The notes beneath the pieces were generated by a model that saw only the letters and a program-made list of their open reading frames with translations, was not told where the DNA came from and searched no databases. The position numbers and the translations under genes were made by a program. DNA of 64,000 nt from positions 1 to 64,000 of the forward strand of contig NZ_PHFJ01000013.1 of NCBI RefSeq assembly GCF_003144535.1, read 5' to 3'. This stretch comes from Proteus penneri (lineage in GTDB: Bacteria > Pseudomonadota > Gammaproteobacteria > Enterobacterales > Enterobacteriaceae). The first letter of the stretch is position 1; each line of letters begins with the position of its first letter. Of the stretch, positions 1-8,391 are shown in pieces.

Positions 1-1334
1 GTTTAGAACAGGAACACGCAGAGCAGGAACGTCTGGCACAAGAAGCTGAAGCTCAACGCCTTGCGCAAGAAGAAGCCCAGCGCCAAGCGGAACTTAAAGC
101 AGAGCAGGAACGTTTAGAAGCGCAACGCGCAGAGCAGGAACGTCTAGCACAAGAAGCCGAAGCTCAACGCCTTGCGCAAGAAGAAGCCCAGCGCCAAGCG
201 GAACTTAAAGCAGAGCAGGAACGCGCAAAGCAGGAACGTTTAGAAGCGCAACGCGCAGAGCAGGAACGTCTGGCACAAGAAGCTGAAGCCCAACGCCTTG
301 CGCAAGAAGAGGAAAACGAACGTCTCGCTATTGCGCAAGCAGAAGCTGAAGATATTGAAGCTTTACGTGAAGAAGTGCTAGCAGATAAAGTTGTTGAACA
401 AGAAAAACCTAAGAAAGAAGGTTTCTTTAGTCGACTGAAAAAAGGTTTACTGAAAACTCGCCAGAATTTAGGTTCAGGATTTATTGGCCTATTTCGTGGT
501 AAGAAAATTGATGATGAGCTTTTTGAAGAGTTAGAAGAGCAACTCTTAATTGCTGATGTGGGAATGGAAACCACGACTAAAATTATCACCAGCCTGACCA
601 AACACGCAACACATAAAGATCTTAAAGATGCTGAAGCCCTTTACGGCAAATTACGTGAAGAGATGGGCGAGATCTTAACGAAAGTTGATAAGCCATTAAA
701 TATTGAAGGTAAAAAACCTTTTGTTATTTTGATGGTCGGAGTTAATGGTGTGGGTAAAACAACTACAATCGGAAAATTAGCGCGACAATACCAAGCTGAG
801 GGTAAATCTGTCATGTTAGCGGCAGGTGATACCTTCCGTGCTGCTGCTGTTGAACAGTTACAAGTTTGGGGAGAGCGCAATAATATTCCTGTTGTCGCAC
901 AACATACAGGCGCTGATCCTGCATCTGTGATTTTTGATGCAATTCAATCAGCACAGGCAAAAGGTGTCGATGTTCTTATTGCTGATACCGCAGGACGATT
1001 GCAGAATAAATCCCATTTAATGGAAGAGCTGAAAAAAATCGTTCGTGTTATGAAGAAATTAGACGAAGAAGCACCACATGAAGTGATGCTGACGTTAGAT
1101 GCAAGTACCGGACAAAATGCAGTGAGCCAGGCTAAACTCTTTAATGAAACAGTTGGGCTAACTGGATTAACATTGACTAAACTCGATGGTACAGCAAAAG
1201 GAGGCGTTATCTTCTCCATTGCTGATCAGTTTAGTATTCCTATCCGCTATATCGGGGTAGGTGAAGGAATTGAAGATCTACGTCCGTTTAAGGCCGACGA
1301 TTTTATTGAGGCTCTGTTTGCCCGCGAGGAGTAG
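1..1334 (+). CDS. ftsY: Signal recognition particle receptor FtsY (5' end outside window)
   Basis: SRP receptor GTPase that docks SRP-ribosome complexes at the inner membrane for co-translational insertion. The reading frame is open from the first base of the window, so the start lies upstream. The first ~120 visible residues are a low-complexity Glu/Gln/Ala/Arg-rich A domain made of near-identical repeats. They are followed by the N domain (about base 420 on) and the G domain, with P-loop GVNGVGKTTT, DTFRAAA, DTAGR and TKLDGTAKGG. The stop is 5 bp before ftsE, the usual ftsY-ftsE-ftsX order. The NG domain is complete. Many in-frame ATG-like codons in the repeat region are not starts. Confidence 0.97.
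   Translation, partial: LEQEHAEQERLAQEAEAQRLAQEEAQRQAELKAEQERLEAQRAEQERLAQEAEAQRLAQEEAQRQAELKAEQERAKQERLEAQRAEQERLAQEAEAQRLAQEEENERLAIAQAEAEDIEALREEVLADKVVEQEKPKKEGFFSRLKKGLLKTRQNLGSGFIGLFRGKKIDDELFEELEEQLLIADVGMETTTKIITSLTKHATHKDLKDAEALYGKLREEMGEILTKVDKPLNIEGKKPFVILMVGVNGVGKTTTIGKLARQYQAEGKSVMLAAGDTFRAAAVEQLQVWGERNNIPVVAQHTGADPASVIFDAIQSAQAKGVDVLIADTAGRLQNKSHLMEELKKIVRVMKKLDEEAPHEVMLTLDASTGQNAVSQAKLFNETVGLTGLTLTKLDGTAKGGVIFSIADQFSIPIRYIGVGEGIEDLRPFKADDFIEALFAREE
18..312 (+). repeat. In-frame tandem repeats in the ftsY A domain
   Basis: Two full units and a partial third begin with the same gcagagcaggaacgtct string, at 18, 129 and 255. Unit 1 is 111 bp (37 codons). Unit 2 is 126 bp (42 codons) and carries an extra 15 bp encoding a second copy of the AKQER-type block. 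Unit 3 is cut short by divergence after about base 311. All units keep the frame, and the encoded text (EQERLAQEAEAQRLAQEEAQ...) has continuous helical or coiled-coil character. Near-identity at DNA level suggests recent duplication. Further units may lie left of the window. Confidence 0.9.
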
Positions 1335-1339
1335 TTTTA

Positions 1340-2005
1340 ATGATCCGCTTCGAACACGTCAGCAAGGCTTATTTAGGTGGAAGACAAGCATTGCAGGGAG
1401 TTGATTTTCATCTTCGCCCTGGTGAAATGGCTTTTTTAACAGGTCACTCTGGTGCCGGTAAAAGTACATTGCTTAAATTAATTTGTGGAATAGAACGACC
1501 CAGTGATGGTGCTATTTGGTTTGCTGGTCATGATATCAGTAGACTAAAAAATAGTGAGATCCCTTTTCTGCGTCGTCAAATTGGGATGATCTTTCAAGAT
1601 CACCACTTATTGATGGACAGAACGGTTTATGACAACGTTTCTCTTCCCCTGATTATTGCTGGCGCAAGTGAAGAAGATATTCGGCGAAGAGTTTCAGCTG
1701 CTTTAGATAAAGTAGGGCTTTTGGATAAAGCCAAAAATTATCCTATTCAACTCTCTGGTGGTGAACAACAACGTGTCGGTATTGCGCGCGCGGTTGTGAA
1801 TAAACCGACTGTTTTACTCGCAGATGAACCAACAGGTAACCTTGATGGTGAGCTTTCAGAAGGCATTATGCGTCTTTTTGAAGAGTTCAATCGTGTTGGC
1901 GTAACCGTGTTAATGGCGACACACGATATGTCGCTGATAGAACGCAGAAATTATCGCATTCTTACATTAGGGCAAGGCAGAATGGTGGGAGGACAAAATG
2001 GCTAA
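1340..2005 (+). CDS. ftsE: Cell division ATP-binding protein FtsE
   Basis: ATPase of the FtsEX ABC-type complex, which acts at the septal ring and activates periplasmic murein hydrolases through EnvC-type adaptors. The 221 residues match the family length. Visible motifs are Walker [10 protein letters not shown], signature [14 protein letters not shown], Walker [13 protein letters not shown] and the switch histidine in ATHD. The gene starts 5 bp after ftsY and its 3' end overlaps ftsX by 8 bp, indicating translational coupling. Confidence 0.97.
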   Translation: MIRFEHVSKAYLGGRQALQGVDFHLRPGEMAFLTGHSGAGKSTLLKLICGIERPSDGAIWFAGHDISRLKNSEIPFLRRQIGMIFQDHHLLMDRTVYDNVSLPLIIAGASEEDIRRRVSAALDKVGLLDKAKNYPIQLSGGEQQRVGIARAVVNKPTVLLADEPTGNLDGELSEGIMRLFEEFNRVGVTVLMATHDMSLIERRNYRILTLGQGRMVGGQNG

Positions 2006-2975
2006 AGCAAAAAGTTCCCGTAAATCAAAGCCAACGCCAAGTGCAAAAACCAAGGCGCTAAAAGGGGGAAGACGCGAACAGTGGCGTTATGCATGGCGTA
2101 ACACGATGGCAGATTTTTTACGTCAGCCGCTCTCCTCTTTTTTAACGGTAATGGTTGTTGCTATTTCTCTCACCTTGCCTAGCATCTTTTATATTGTGTG
2201 GAAGAATGTTTCAACTGCGGCAGAACAATGGTATCCAACACCGCAGTTAACCGTTTATCTTGATAAATCTCTTGATGATTCATTAGCTGAAGCCACAATC
2301 AAGAAGATAGAAGCTTTAGATAAAGTTGAGAATGTTAACTATCTTTCACGACAAGATTCGCTAGTGGAATTTCGTTCTTGGTCTGGTTTTAGTAGTGCGT
2401 TAGATATGTTAGAAGAGAATCCATTACCTGCGGTTGCGATTGTGACACCAGTTATGGAGCCTAGTGATCAACAATTGATGGTGAATTTGCGTGATACAGT
2501 AGCGAAAATACCCGGTGTTGATGAAGTAAGAATGGATGATAGTTGGTTTACTCGGCTTTCAACGTTAACTTCATTAGTTGGGCAAATCGCTTTGGTCATT
2601 GGTACATTGATGGTTGTTGCCCTGTTGCTGGTAATTGGTAACAGTGTGCGCCTCAATATTTTCAGTCGACGCGATACCATTAATGTGATGAAGCTAATTG
2701 GTGCAACTGACGGTTTTATTATGCGTCCTTTCCTTAATTGGGGATTGATCCTTGGTTTTATTGGCGCCGTATTCGCCCTAATTTTTTCAGCTTTACTGGT
2801 ATGGAAACTCTCAGATGTGGTGACTCAAGCGGCGACCGTGTTTGGAACGTCATTTTCCATCTCAGGATTAGGCTTTGATGAATCTATCATTCTTATTCTT
2901 GTTGCTATGATAATTGGCTGGCTGGCTGCATGGTTGACGACAATGCAACATTTGCGTCAATTCACACCCGAATAA
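1998..2975 (+). CDS. ftsX: Cell division protein FtsX
   Basis: Membrane partner of FtsE in the divisome. The 325-residue protein has a basic cytoplasmic N-terminus rich in Lys/Ser/Arg (about residues 1-30), a first membrane helix near residues 44-68, a periplasmic loop containing the PLPAVAIVTP region, and three more helices in the C-terminal half, the FtsX/MacB-like permease fold. It overlaps ftsE by 8 bp. It is somewhat shorter than E. coli FtsX (352), mainly at the N-terminus. No clear T-rich terminator separates it from rpoH. Confidence 0.95.
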   Translation: MAKAKSSRKSKPTPSAKTKALKGGRREQWRYAWRNTMADFLRQPLSSFLTVMVVAISLTLPSIFYIVWKNVSTAAEQWYPTPQLTVYLDKSLDDSLAEATIKKIEALDKVENVNYLSRQDSLVEFRSWSGFSSALDMLEENPLPAVAIVTPVMEPSDQQLMVNLRDTVAKIPGVDEVRMDDSWFTRLSTLTSLVGQIALVIGTLMVVALLLVIGNSVRLNIFSRRDTINVMKLIGATDGFIMRPFLNWGLILGFIGAVFALIFSALLVWKLSDVVTQAATVFGTSFSISGLGFDESIILILVAMIIGWLAAWLTTMQHLRQFTPE

Positions 2976-3315
2976 TATTTTAGCACCTTTTTCCCTTTTT
3001 ATTACGGCAGGTTGCATTATTATCGCAACCTTGCCATGTTATCACACCACTATCTTTGGCATAATAATGTTCTACACTTAATCTATACTAATTAAGTTCT
3101 GTTTTTAATAGATGAATTTGTGGTTTGCTTGGTAAAGTACAAAGATATGTAAACATAGATGCGATATGAACCTTTAGTCTTTATGCTGGTCAAATTACGT
3201 TGTAAAACATAATATCTACCTCCGACTATGACCTGTTAAGTGCTATTATAAGGTTCTTCCTACTCGCCATACAGTATTAATATTAATTATCTATTTGATT
3301 TTCATGAGGATTTGA
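2976..3315. other. ftsX-rpoH intergenic region, rpoH promoter region
   Basis: 340 bp with no coding potential. An imperfect hairpin at 3006-3035 (GGTTGC/GCAACC core, one bulge) follows ftsX but lacks a T tract, so it is a weak terminator candidate at best. The rest is AT-rich and presumably carries several rpoH promoters, as known in E. coli. A candidate sigma-70 pair is ttatca (3039-3044) and taataa (3062-3067), 17 bp apart, but this is not strong. The rpoH ribosome site is a gagga 5-10 bp before the ATG. Confidence 0.45.
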
Positions 3316-4170
3316 ATGACAAAAGAAATGCAATCCTTAGCATTGGTTCCGCAAGGCAGCATTGAAGCGTATATACGTGCAGCCAATTCCTATCCGATGT
3401 TAACGGCAGAGGAAGAAAAGGAACTCGCTGAACGGCTGCATTACGAGGGTGATTTGGATGCAGCAAGAACGCTTATCCTTTCACATCTGCGCTTCGTTAT
3501 TCATGTTGCTCGCAGCTATTCTGGCTATGGCCTACCCCAAGCCGATCTTATCCAAGAAGGTAATATTGGTCTGATGAAAGCGGTTCGCCGTTTTAACCCA
3601 GAAGTGGGTGTTCGACTAGTCTCTTTTGCCGTACATTGGATCAAAGCAGAAATTCATGAATATGTGCTACGTAACTGGCGTATCGTGAAAGTCGCGACCA
3701 CTAAATCTCAACGTAAACTGTTTTTTAATCTGCGAAAAAATAAAAAACGTTTAGGTTGGTTTAATCAAGATGAAGTGGAATTAGTCGCAAGAGAATTGGG
3801 CGTGTCAGAAAGTGATGTCCGAGAAATGGAATCACGAATGTCAGCACAAGATATGGCATTTGATATGACTGCTGATGATAGTGATGACTCACATCCTATT
3901 GCTCCAGTACTTTTCTTAGAAGATAAGTCTTCAGACTTTGCCGACGGCATTGAGGAAGATAACTGGGATAATCATGCAGCGGATAAACTGACGTCAGCAA
4001 TTGAAACTCTTGATGAACGTAGCCAAGATATTATTCGTGCCCGTTGGCTAGATGATGATAACAAATCGACATTGCAAGATTTGGCGACAAAATATGGTGT
4101 ATCTGCTGAGCGTGTTCGCCAATTAGAAAAAAATGCGATGAAGAAATTGCGTTTAGCGATTGAAGATTAA
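3316..4170 (+). CDS. rpoH: RNA polymerase heat-shock sigma factor RpoH (sigma-32)
   Basis: Alternative sigma factor directing transcription of cytoplasmic heat-shock genes. The length of 284 residues equals E. coli RpoH. Region 1.2 ([17 protein letters not shown]), region 2 with [19 protein letters not shown] and [22 protein letters not shown], the RpoH box around [15 protein letters not shown], and the region 4 HTH ([27 protein letters not shown]) are all intact. It is monocistronic, with a strong terminator about 50 bp downstream. In E. coli, start-region mRNA structure makes translation temperature-sensitive; the first codons here ([10 protein letters not shown]) resemble that segment but the structure was not folded. 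Confidence 0.98.
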   Translation: MTKEMQSLALVPQGSIEAYIRAANSYPMLTAEEEKELAERLHYEGDLDAARTLILSHLRFVIHVARSYSGYGLPQADLIQEGNIGLMKAVRRFNPEVGVRLVSFAVHWIKAEIHEYVLRNWRIVKVATTKSQRKLFFNLRKNKKRLGWFNQDEVELVARELGVSESDVREMESRMSAQDMAFDMTADDSDDSHPIAPVLFLEDKSSDFADGIEEDNWDNHAADKLTSAIETLDERSQDIIRARWLDDDNKSTLQDLATKYGVSAERVRQLEKNAMKKLRLAIED

Positions 4171-4218
4171 TCACATTTCAGACCATGTACACGCTCTCAT
4201 AAAGTAGAGTATGTTATA

Positions 4219-4246
4219 AAAGCGATATGAAAATATCGCTTTTTTA
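4219..4246 (+). terminator. Rho-independent terminator of rpoH
   Basis: A perfect stem, aaagcgatat paired with atatcgcttt around a gaaa tetraloop, runs straight into a T-rich tract (ttttttatt). It lies between the rpoH stop and the glycerate kinase start. Confidence 0.88.
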
Positions 4247-4264
4247 TTGCCCGGAGAATATAAC

Positions 4265-5410
4265 GTGAAAATAGTTATCGCCCCTGATTCATTTAAAGAA
4301 AGCTTAAGTGCGAAAGAAGTTGCAACAGCGATAAAACAGGGGTTTTCACGCTATTTACCAGATGCGCAATACTATTGCATTCCTATGGCTGATGGAGGAG
4401 AAGGTACAGTCACTTCATTGATTGATGCAACTCAAGGGCGATTATTTACTACGCCAGTTTGCTCACCTTTAGGTAAGCAAGTGACAGCAACGTGGGGCAT
4501 CTTAGGCGATAACACCACTGCCGTGATTGAAATGGCACAAGCGTCTGGTCTTCATCTTATTCCTGCCTCTCAACGTGATCCCAATTTAACAACCAGCTAT
4601 GGTACGGGTGAATTAATTAATGCCGCACTTGAGATGGGTGTTAAAAAAATCATTTTAGGATTAGGGGGAAGTGCCACCAATGACGCTGGTGCTGGCATGA
4701 TGCAAGCACTTGGTCTTGGACTTAAAGATAAATTAGGCTCCTCTTTGCCTTTTGGTGGACAGGCATTAACACAGCTCCATTCTATTGATATCACAACGCT
4801 TAACCCTAAACTTAAGCAAGTCGAGATCGAAATTGCTTGTGATGTAACAAATCCGTTGTGTGGAGAAAAAGGGGCATCAGCTATTTTTGGTCCTCAAAAA
4901 GGCGCGACCAAAGATGATATTGCGCAACTTGATAAAGCCTTACGTCATTTTGGTACCTATCTGGAGAAAATGACGCAACGCAATCTTATTAATATTGCAG
5001 GAAGTGGTGCAGCGGGCGGGTTGGCACTACCGTTACTTGCCTTTACGCAAGCAACGCTTTCGCCGGGGGTTGAACTGGTTGCTAAAGCGGTTCAACTAGA
5101 AAAATATTTTATTGATGCTGATTTAGTTATCACTGGAGAAGGTCGAATGGATAGCCAATCGGCGCAAGGTAAAACACCGACAGGCGTTGCTAAATTGGCA
5201 AAAAAATACCACCTTCCTGTTATTGCGTTGGTCGGTGGTTATTTACCTGACTATGATGTGGTTCATCAGCAGGGTATTGATGCCGTTTTCTCTATTGTAC
5301 CGGGCGTTTCTACACTGGATGATGCACTTCATAATGCGCAAAAGAATCTTAGTGAAACGGCTTACAACGTGGCTAGACTTTATACTACTTGTCAAATATT
5401 GAGAACATAG
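4265..5410 (+). CDS. glxK: Glycerate 2-kinase (GlxK/GarK family)
   Basis: Phosphorylates D-glycerate to 2-phosphoglycerate, feeding glyoxylate or glucarate breakdown into glycolysis. From the GTG at 4265 the protein is 381 residues, the E. coli GarK/GlxK length, and begins VKIVIAPDSFKESLSAKEVA, the family N-terminus. Family blocks IPMADGGEGT, LGLGGSATNDAGAGMMQALG, GSGAAGGLALPLLAF and ITGEGRMDSQSAQGKTP are present. A gga-gaa ribosome site precedes the GTG, so I prefer it over the upstream TTG at 4247. No tartronate-semialdehyde reductase or sugar-acid genes adjoin it, so whether it is GlxK- or GarK-like is open. It converges on and overlaps panM by 19 bp. Confidence 0.92.
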   Translation: MKIVIAPDSFKESLSAKEVATAIKQGFSRYLPDAQYYCIPMADGGEGTVTSLIDATQGRLFTTPVCSPLGKQVTATWGILGDNTTAVIEMAQASGLHLIPASQRDPNLTTSYGTGELINAALEMGVKKIILGLGGSATNDAGAGMMQALGLGLKDKLGSSLPFGGQALTQLHSIDITTLNPKLKQVEIEIACDVTNPLCGEKGASAIFGPQKGATKDDIAQLDKALRHFGTYLEKMTQRNLINIAGSGAAGGLALPLLAFTQATLSPGVELVAKAVQLEKYFIDADLVITGEGRMDSQSAQGKTPTGVAKLAKKYHLPVIALVGGYLPDYDVVHQQGIDAVFSIVPGVSTLDDALHNAQKNLSETAYNVARLYTTCQILRT

Positions 5411-5799
5411 AGATCAGATTGTGGCGATGGGCTAAATTGATGGTGTACTAAAAAAGCGTGTGCAACATCATATCCATTTTCTTCTGCGGATAAGCTTATT
5501 GCCTGCCAATGGCAAATATCAGGATAGGCAGATAAACATTGTGTCAGTAAATAATGCCCAACACCGCGACGACGAGTTACTTCTCTGACCATAAAATCAG
5601 TAATAACCGCTTTTTTATCTGATAATTTAACCCAGCAAGCCGCTAATAATCGCTCATTAAATCTCGCCACAAAGAGTACATTCTCGTTGTTTATCTCATT
5701 TGTTAGAGCTGATTGATAACGTGGATCTTGCCAAATTTTGCCTAAATCAATACGGTCTTGTTCAGAGAGCTGTGCCAGTTTTTCAATGGTTAATTTCAT
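5392..5799 (-). CDS. panM: PanD maturation/regulatory factor PanM (PanZ), GNAT fold
   Basis: Acetyltransferase-fold protein that, in E. coli, promotes self-cleavage of the aspartate decarboxylase proenzyme PanD and inhibits it in a CoA-dependent way. The 135 residues match PanM at the N-terminus (MKLTIEKLAQLSEQDRIDLGKIW), at ARFNERLLAA and at the CoA-binding VREVTRRRGVGHYLL. It starts 11 bp after the MFS exporter stop on the same strand, with an aggat ribosome site in that gap, so it is probably cotranscribed. E. coli panM is also near ftsYEX-rpoH, which supports the call. Confidence 0.9.
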   Translation of the reverse strand: MKLTIEKLAQLSEQDRIDLGKIWQDPRYQSALTNEINNENVLFVARFNERLLAACWVKLSDKKAVITDFMVREVTRRRGVGHYLLTQCLSAYPDICHWQAISLSAEENGYDVAHAFLVHHQFSPSPQSDLYVLNI

Positions 5800-5810
5800 T
5801 AGATATCCTG

Positions 5811-6998
5811 TTAGTTTGCAGTTTGTTTTTTTTCTTTTAATGAAGACATTAAGGTCTTAATGGTGAAACACAATGCCAAACTCGTTAAGATCACACAAGA
5901 ATAAAAGACATGCTCATAGTTATTGTCAGTCACAAAATAGACCGAAATTATAGGGCCAGCCGCCATTCCACAATAACGAATAAAGTTATAAATCCCCATT
6001 GCAGTTGCCCTCATTGAGCCAAACTGACTTGCTAATAATGTAGTGTGCGTTGGCATGGTTAAGCCTAAAGAAAGCCCGTATAACACAGTTAAGCCAAGCA
6101 TGACAGGTAATGAGATTTGCCAAAAGAGTGCAAATAACGTCAACATAGTCAGGTTGATACAAGAGGTAATAATCACACCATATTCAGCGCTAAATAGATG
6201 GCAAATTCTACGGTAAAGATAGCTACCTAAGACAAGTGCTATCGACATAGGCATATATAATCCACCTATTTCAGTGCTGTTAAGTTGATAGAGATGAAAG
6301 GCAATTAAGGGTAAGAAAACCAGTAGACAAAAATAGTTATAAAACACCATAAAACTCATGACAAATACAGATTTACCCTCAGGCGCTATAAGCACTTGTT
6401 GCATCGCTGATAAGCTTTTAAAGGTTTCCTTTTGCTCCGGACGTGTTTCAGGTAAATAAAAGAGATGTGTGATCAGTAATAGGATACCGATAACAGCCAA
6501 AAAAATAAAAATACCTTGATATTGATAATGTTGCGCTAAATATCCACCTAACAAAGGGCCACAAGCTGGTGCTAGTGCTAATAGCATTTGGTACGATCCC
6601 ATTGCTTTTGCGCGATCGTTTCCTTGGTAAAGATCGCCAAGAATAGTTGCTGCAACTACGGGAATGGCTGCAATACCGATAGCTTGGATCACACGCCAAA
6701 AAATCAATAAGCCAATAGAGTCAGACCAAACACAACCCAATGCACCCACAATAGAAATGGCTAATCCACTGAGTAAAATTGGCTTTCTTCCCCATTTATC
6801 AATCAATGAACCATAAAATAGTTGCATAACAGCCATAGCAAAAGTAAATGCAGATACCGTCAGATTAACCAGTGATAACGTGGTATTAAATTGCTGCTGT
6901 ATCAAGGGAAGTACAGGGGTATAAATATTTTGTGCTAAAGAGCCTAATAGTGCGCTAAAGCAAATGAGATAAAACAAACTGCGGATTGATAATTTCAT
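5811..6998 (-). CDS. MFS drug-efflux transporter (Bcr/CflA-type DHA1)
   Basis: Proton-driven inner-membrane exporter of the major facilitator superfamily. The 395-residue protein has 12 hydrophobic segments, the DHA1 loop signature GSLIDKWGRKPILLSG between helices 2 and 3, and the helix-5 antiporter motif region LALAPACGPLLGG. Resemblance is to Bcr/CflA and MdtL-like proteins; the substrate cannot be told from sequence. It is divergent from a MarR regulator, and a 36-bp palindrome lies just upstream of its start, so repression by that regulator is likely. panM follows 11 bp downstream. Confidence 0.85.
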   Translation of the reverse strand: MKLSIRSLFYLICFSALLGSLAQNIYTPVLPLIQQQFNTTLSLVNLTVSAFTFAMAVMQLFYGSLIDKWGRKPILLSGLAISIVGALGCVWSDSIGLLIFWRVIQAIGIAAIPVVAATILGDLYQGNDRAKAMGSYQMLLALAPACGPLLGGYLAQHYQYQGIFIFLAVIGILLLITHLFYLPETRPEQKETFKSLSAMQQVLIAPEGKSVFVMSFMVFYNYFCLLVFLPLIAFHLYQLNSTEIGGLYMPMSIALVLGSYLYRRICHLFSAEYGVIITSCINLTMLTLFALFWQISLPVMLGLTVLYGLSLGLTMPTHTTLLASQFGSMRATAMGIYNFIRYCGMAAGPIISVYFVTDNNYEHVFYSCVILTSLALCFTIKTLMSSLKEKKQTAN

Positions 6999-7012
6999 TA
7001 TATAGTCTCTCT

Positions 7013-7048
7013 TTATCTATTTTGTTTCCATGGAAACAAAATAGATAA
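7013..7048. promoter_or_regulatory. 36-bp perfect palindrome, probable MarR operator
   Basis: Each 18-base arm (ending tttgtttcca) is exactly reverse-complementary to the other, with no loop. It lies 15 bp upstream of the MFS start and about 70 bp upstream of the divergent marR start. The core tttgtttccatggaaacaaa is partly repeated at 7099-7119. Size and symmetry fit binding of a MarR dimer. Confidence 0.75.
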
Positions 7049-7098
7049 TAGCGACATTTTGATTGTTGTAAATACTTTTGGTACTATTTTTTAAAATA

Positions 7099-7119
7099 TT
7101 TTTTCCAAGGAAACAAAAT
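7099..7119. promoter_or_regulatory. Second, imperfect operator copy over the marR ribosome site
   Basis: ttttttccaaggaaacaaaat resembles the core of the 7013-7048 palindrome (ttccAtGGAAACAAAAT). It contains the aagga ribosome-binding site and ends at the marR ATG. Binding here would repress marR itself. Confidence 0.55.
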
Positions 7120-7585
7120 GACAAAAGAGAATGTAACAACACAAGACTTGTTAAAAGGGTTAAGTGATTTCTTGCATCTTAAAGATGAACATGTCAATGA
7201 GGAGCATAAAAAAGTATTAGAAGAGAAGGGGTTAGAGAATTATTCACTCACAGAATTGCATGTTATTCATTGTATTGGTGAGGAGAGCATGAGAAATCTA
7301 ACGACTATCAGTGAATATATGGCAATGACTCGAGGAGCGGTCTCAAAAATTTGTAGTCGATTACAAAAAAAAGGTGCGATTGAAAAAATAAAATTGGCAG
7401 ACAATCAAAAAGAGATCTTTTTTATTTTAACCGATCAAGGAGAGCTGCTTTTTCATGCACATGGGGTACTACATCAACAATCTCAAGCAAAATGGTCTGC
7501 ATTGTTTGAACAATATGATCAGCAGGAAAGGCAAGCAATTAAACGTTTTTTTGCCGATGTTGTGGATCGTTTTCGTCATTCATAA
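7118..7585 (+). CDS. MarR-family transcriptional regulator
   Basis: 155-residue winged-helix regulator. It shows the MarR pattern: an N-terminal dimerisation helix, the HTH around MRNLTTISEYMAMTRGAVSKICSRLQKKGAIEKI (residues about 58-92), and the beta wing (KLADNQKEIFFILTDQG). Members repress a neighbouring gene and are released by small ligands. Here the divergent partner is an MFS efflux gene, with palindromic sites in between. The ATG sits right after an aagga site that is itself part of a candidate operator. Ligand unknown. Confidence 0.88.
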   Translation: MTKENVTTQDLLKGLSDFLHLKDEHVNEEHKKVLEEKGLENYSLTELHVIHCIGEESMRNLTTISEYMAMTRGAVSKICSRLQKKGAIEKIKLADNQKEIFFILTDQGELLFHAHGVLHQQSQAKWSALFEQYDQQERQAIKRFFADVVDRFRHS

Positions 7586-7605
7586 CCGATAAGCCTGAAA
7601 AGAAA

Positions 7606-7630
7606 ACCCCCATATCATGAGATATAGGGG
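7606..7630 (-). terminator. Terminator of loiP
   Basis: A cccc-atatc / gatat-gggg type hairpin lies between the convergent marR and loiP stops. Read on the minus strand it is followed by ttttcttttc, so it mainly serves loiP. Confidence 0.65.
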
Positions 7631-7638
7631 CGAGGTCA

Positions 7639-8391
7639 TTATTTTTTATCTGCAGCGATGCGATTACGGATATTATCAGCACGCTCTTTTGATGGTGGGT
7701 GAGAATCAAACATACTTGAATCACCACCACCTAATTTAGCGAGCTTCTCAAAGCCTGTAACCAACCCTGCTGTATTAACGCCACGTTTTGTTAGCAGATC
7801 ATAAGAGAAATTATCTGCTTCAGTTTCTTGATGTTGTGAGAATTGAGCATTAATTAATTTCTGACCCATTTCAGCTAATTGTGAGCTGCTTAATTGTGCT
7901 GCAACGCCACCCGCTGATGCTGCTGCCGTACGTGCAGCAACTGTTGCGTGAGCAACTTGAATTGCTTTACGGGTATGGCCTAAAGCAACATGACCCATTT
8001 CATGACCTAAAACGCCCTCAACTTCGTTATCTGTCATCATGTCCATTAAACCACTATAAACACGAACACAACCGTTAGCCATAGCCCATGCGTTCACATC
8101 TTTAGTCATGTAAACTTTGTAATTTACCGGAGTGCCATTAACTTCATTACCTAACGCTTTAGCGATATTATTCAAACGTTTGGTGTAAGTGCTATTGGCT
8201 GGAGCGACTTTATTTTGCGCATCCATTTCTTTACATGCATCATTTGTTAGTGCTTTGATATCATCATCGCTTAATGTTGCAGCTTGGAAAAGTTGGGTTC
8301 CTGATTTAGTCAGCATATCGGTATTGAGGTTTTGACAACCTGAGAGTAGTGCTGCTGATACCATCACTGTAGCAAGTAATTTAATTTTCAT
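7639..8391 (-). CDS. loiP: Outer-membrane lipoprotein metalloprotease LoiP (M48)
   Basis: Zinc metallopeptidase of family M48. E. coli LoiP (YggG) is an outer-membrane lipoprotein that interacts with BepA and cleaves Phe-Phe bonds, induced at low osmolarity. The 250-residue protein has a lipoprotein signal with lipobox LSGC (Cys19), the zinc motif HEMGH (His130, Glu131, His134) and the downstream metal ligand region QETEADNFSYDLL. Blocks PVNYKVYMTKDVNAWAMANGCVRVYSGLMDMMTDNEVE are near-identical to LoiP. It stands alone between convergent marR and the ugp operon end. Confidence 0.93.
   Translation of the reverse strand: MKIKLLATVMVSAALLSGCQNLNTDMLTKSGTQLFQAATLSDDDIKALTNDACKEMDAQNKVAPANSTYTKRLNNIAKALGNEVNGTPVNYKVYMTKDVNAWAMANGCVRVYSGLMDMMTDNEVEGVLGHEMGHVALGHTRKAIQVAHATVAARTAAASAGGVAAQLSSSQLAEMGQKLINAQFSQHQETEADNFSYDLLTKRGVNTAGLVTGFEKLAKLGGGDSSMFDSHPPSKERADNIRNRIAADKK

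Noticed and set aside
18-312. Direct repeats considered as a CRISPR array or transposon remnant
   Set aside because: No spacers, no palindromic repeat, and perfect frame retention within ftsY; it is a protein-coding repeat.
164-601. Minus-strand open frame rich in Ser/Arg/Ala opposite the ftsY repeats
   Set aside because: It is the shadow of the Glu/Gln/Ala-rich repeat in the coding frame; low complexity, no start signal.
5187-5402. 71-codon plus-strand frame inside glxK
   Set aside because: Out-of-frame overlap with a strongly conserved gene; no ribosome site or family similarity.
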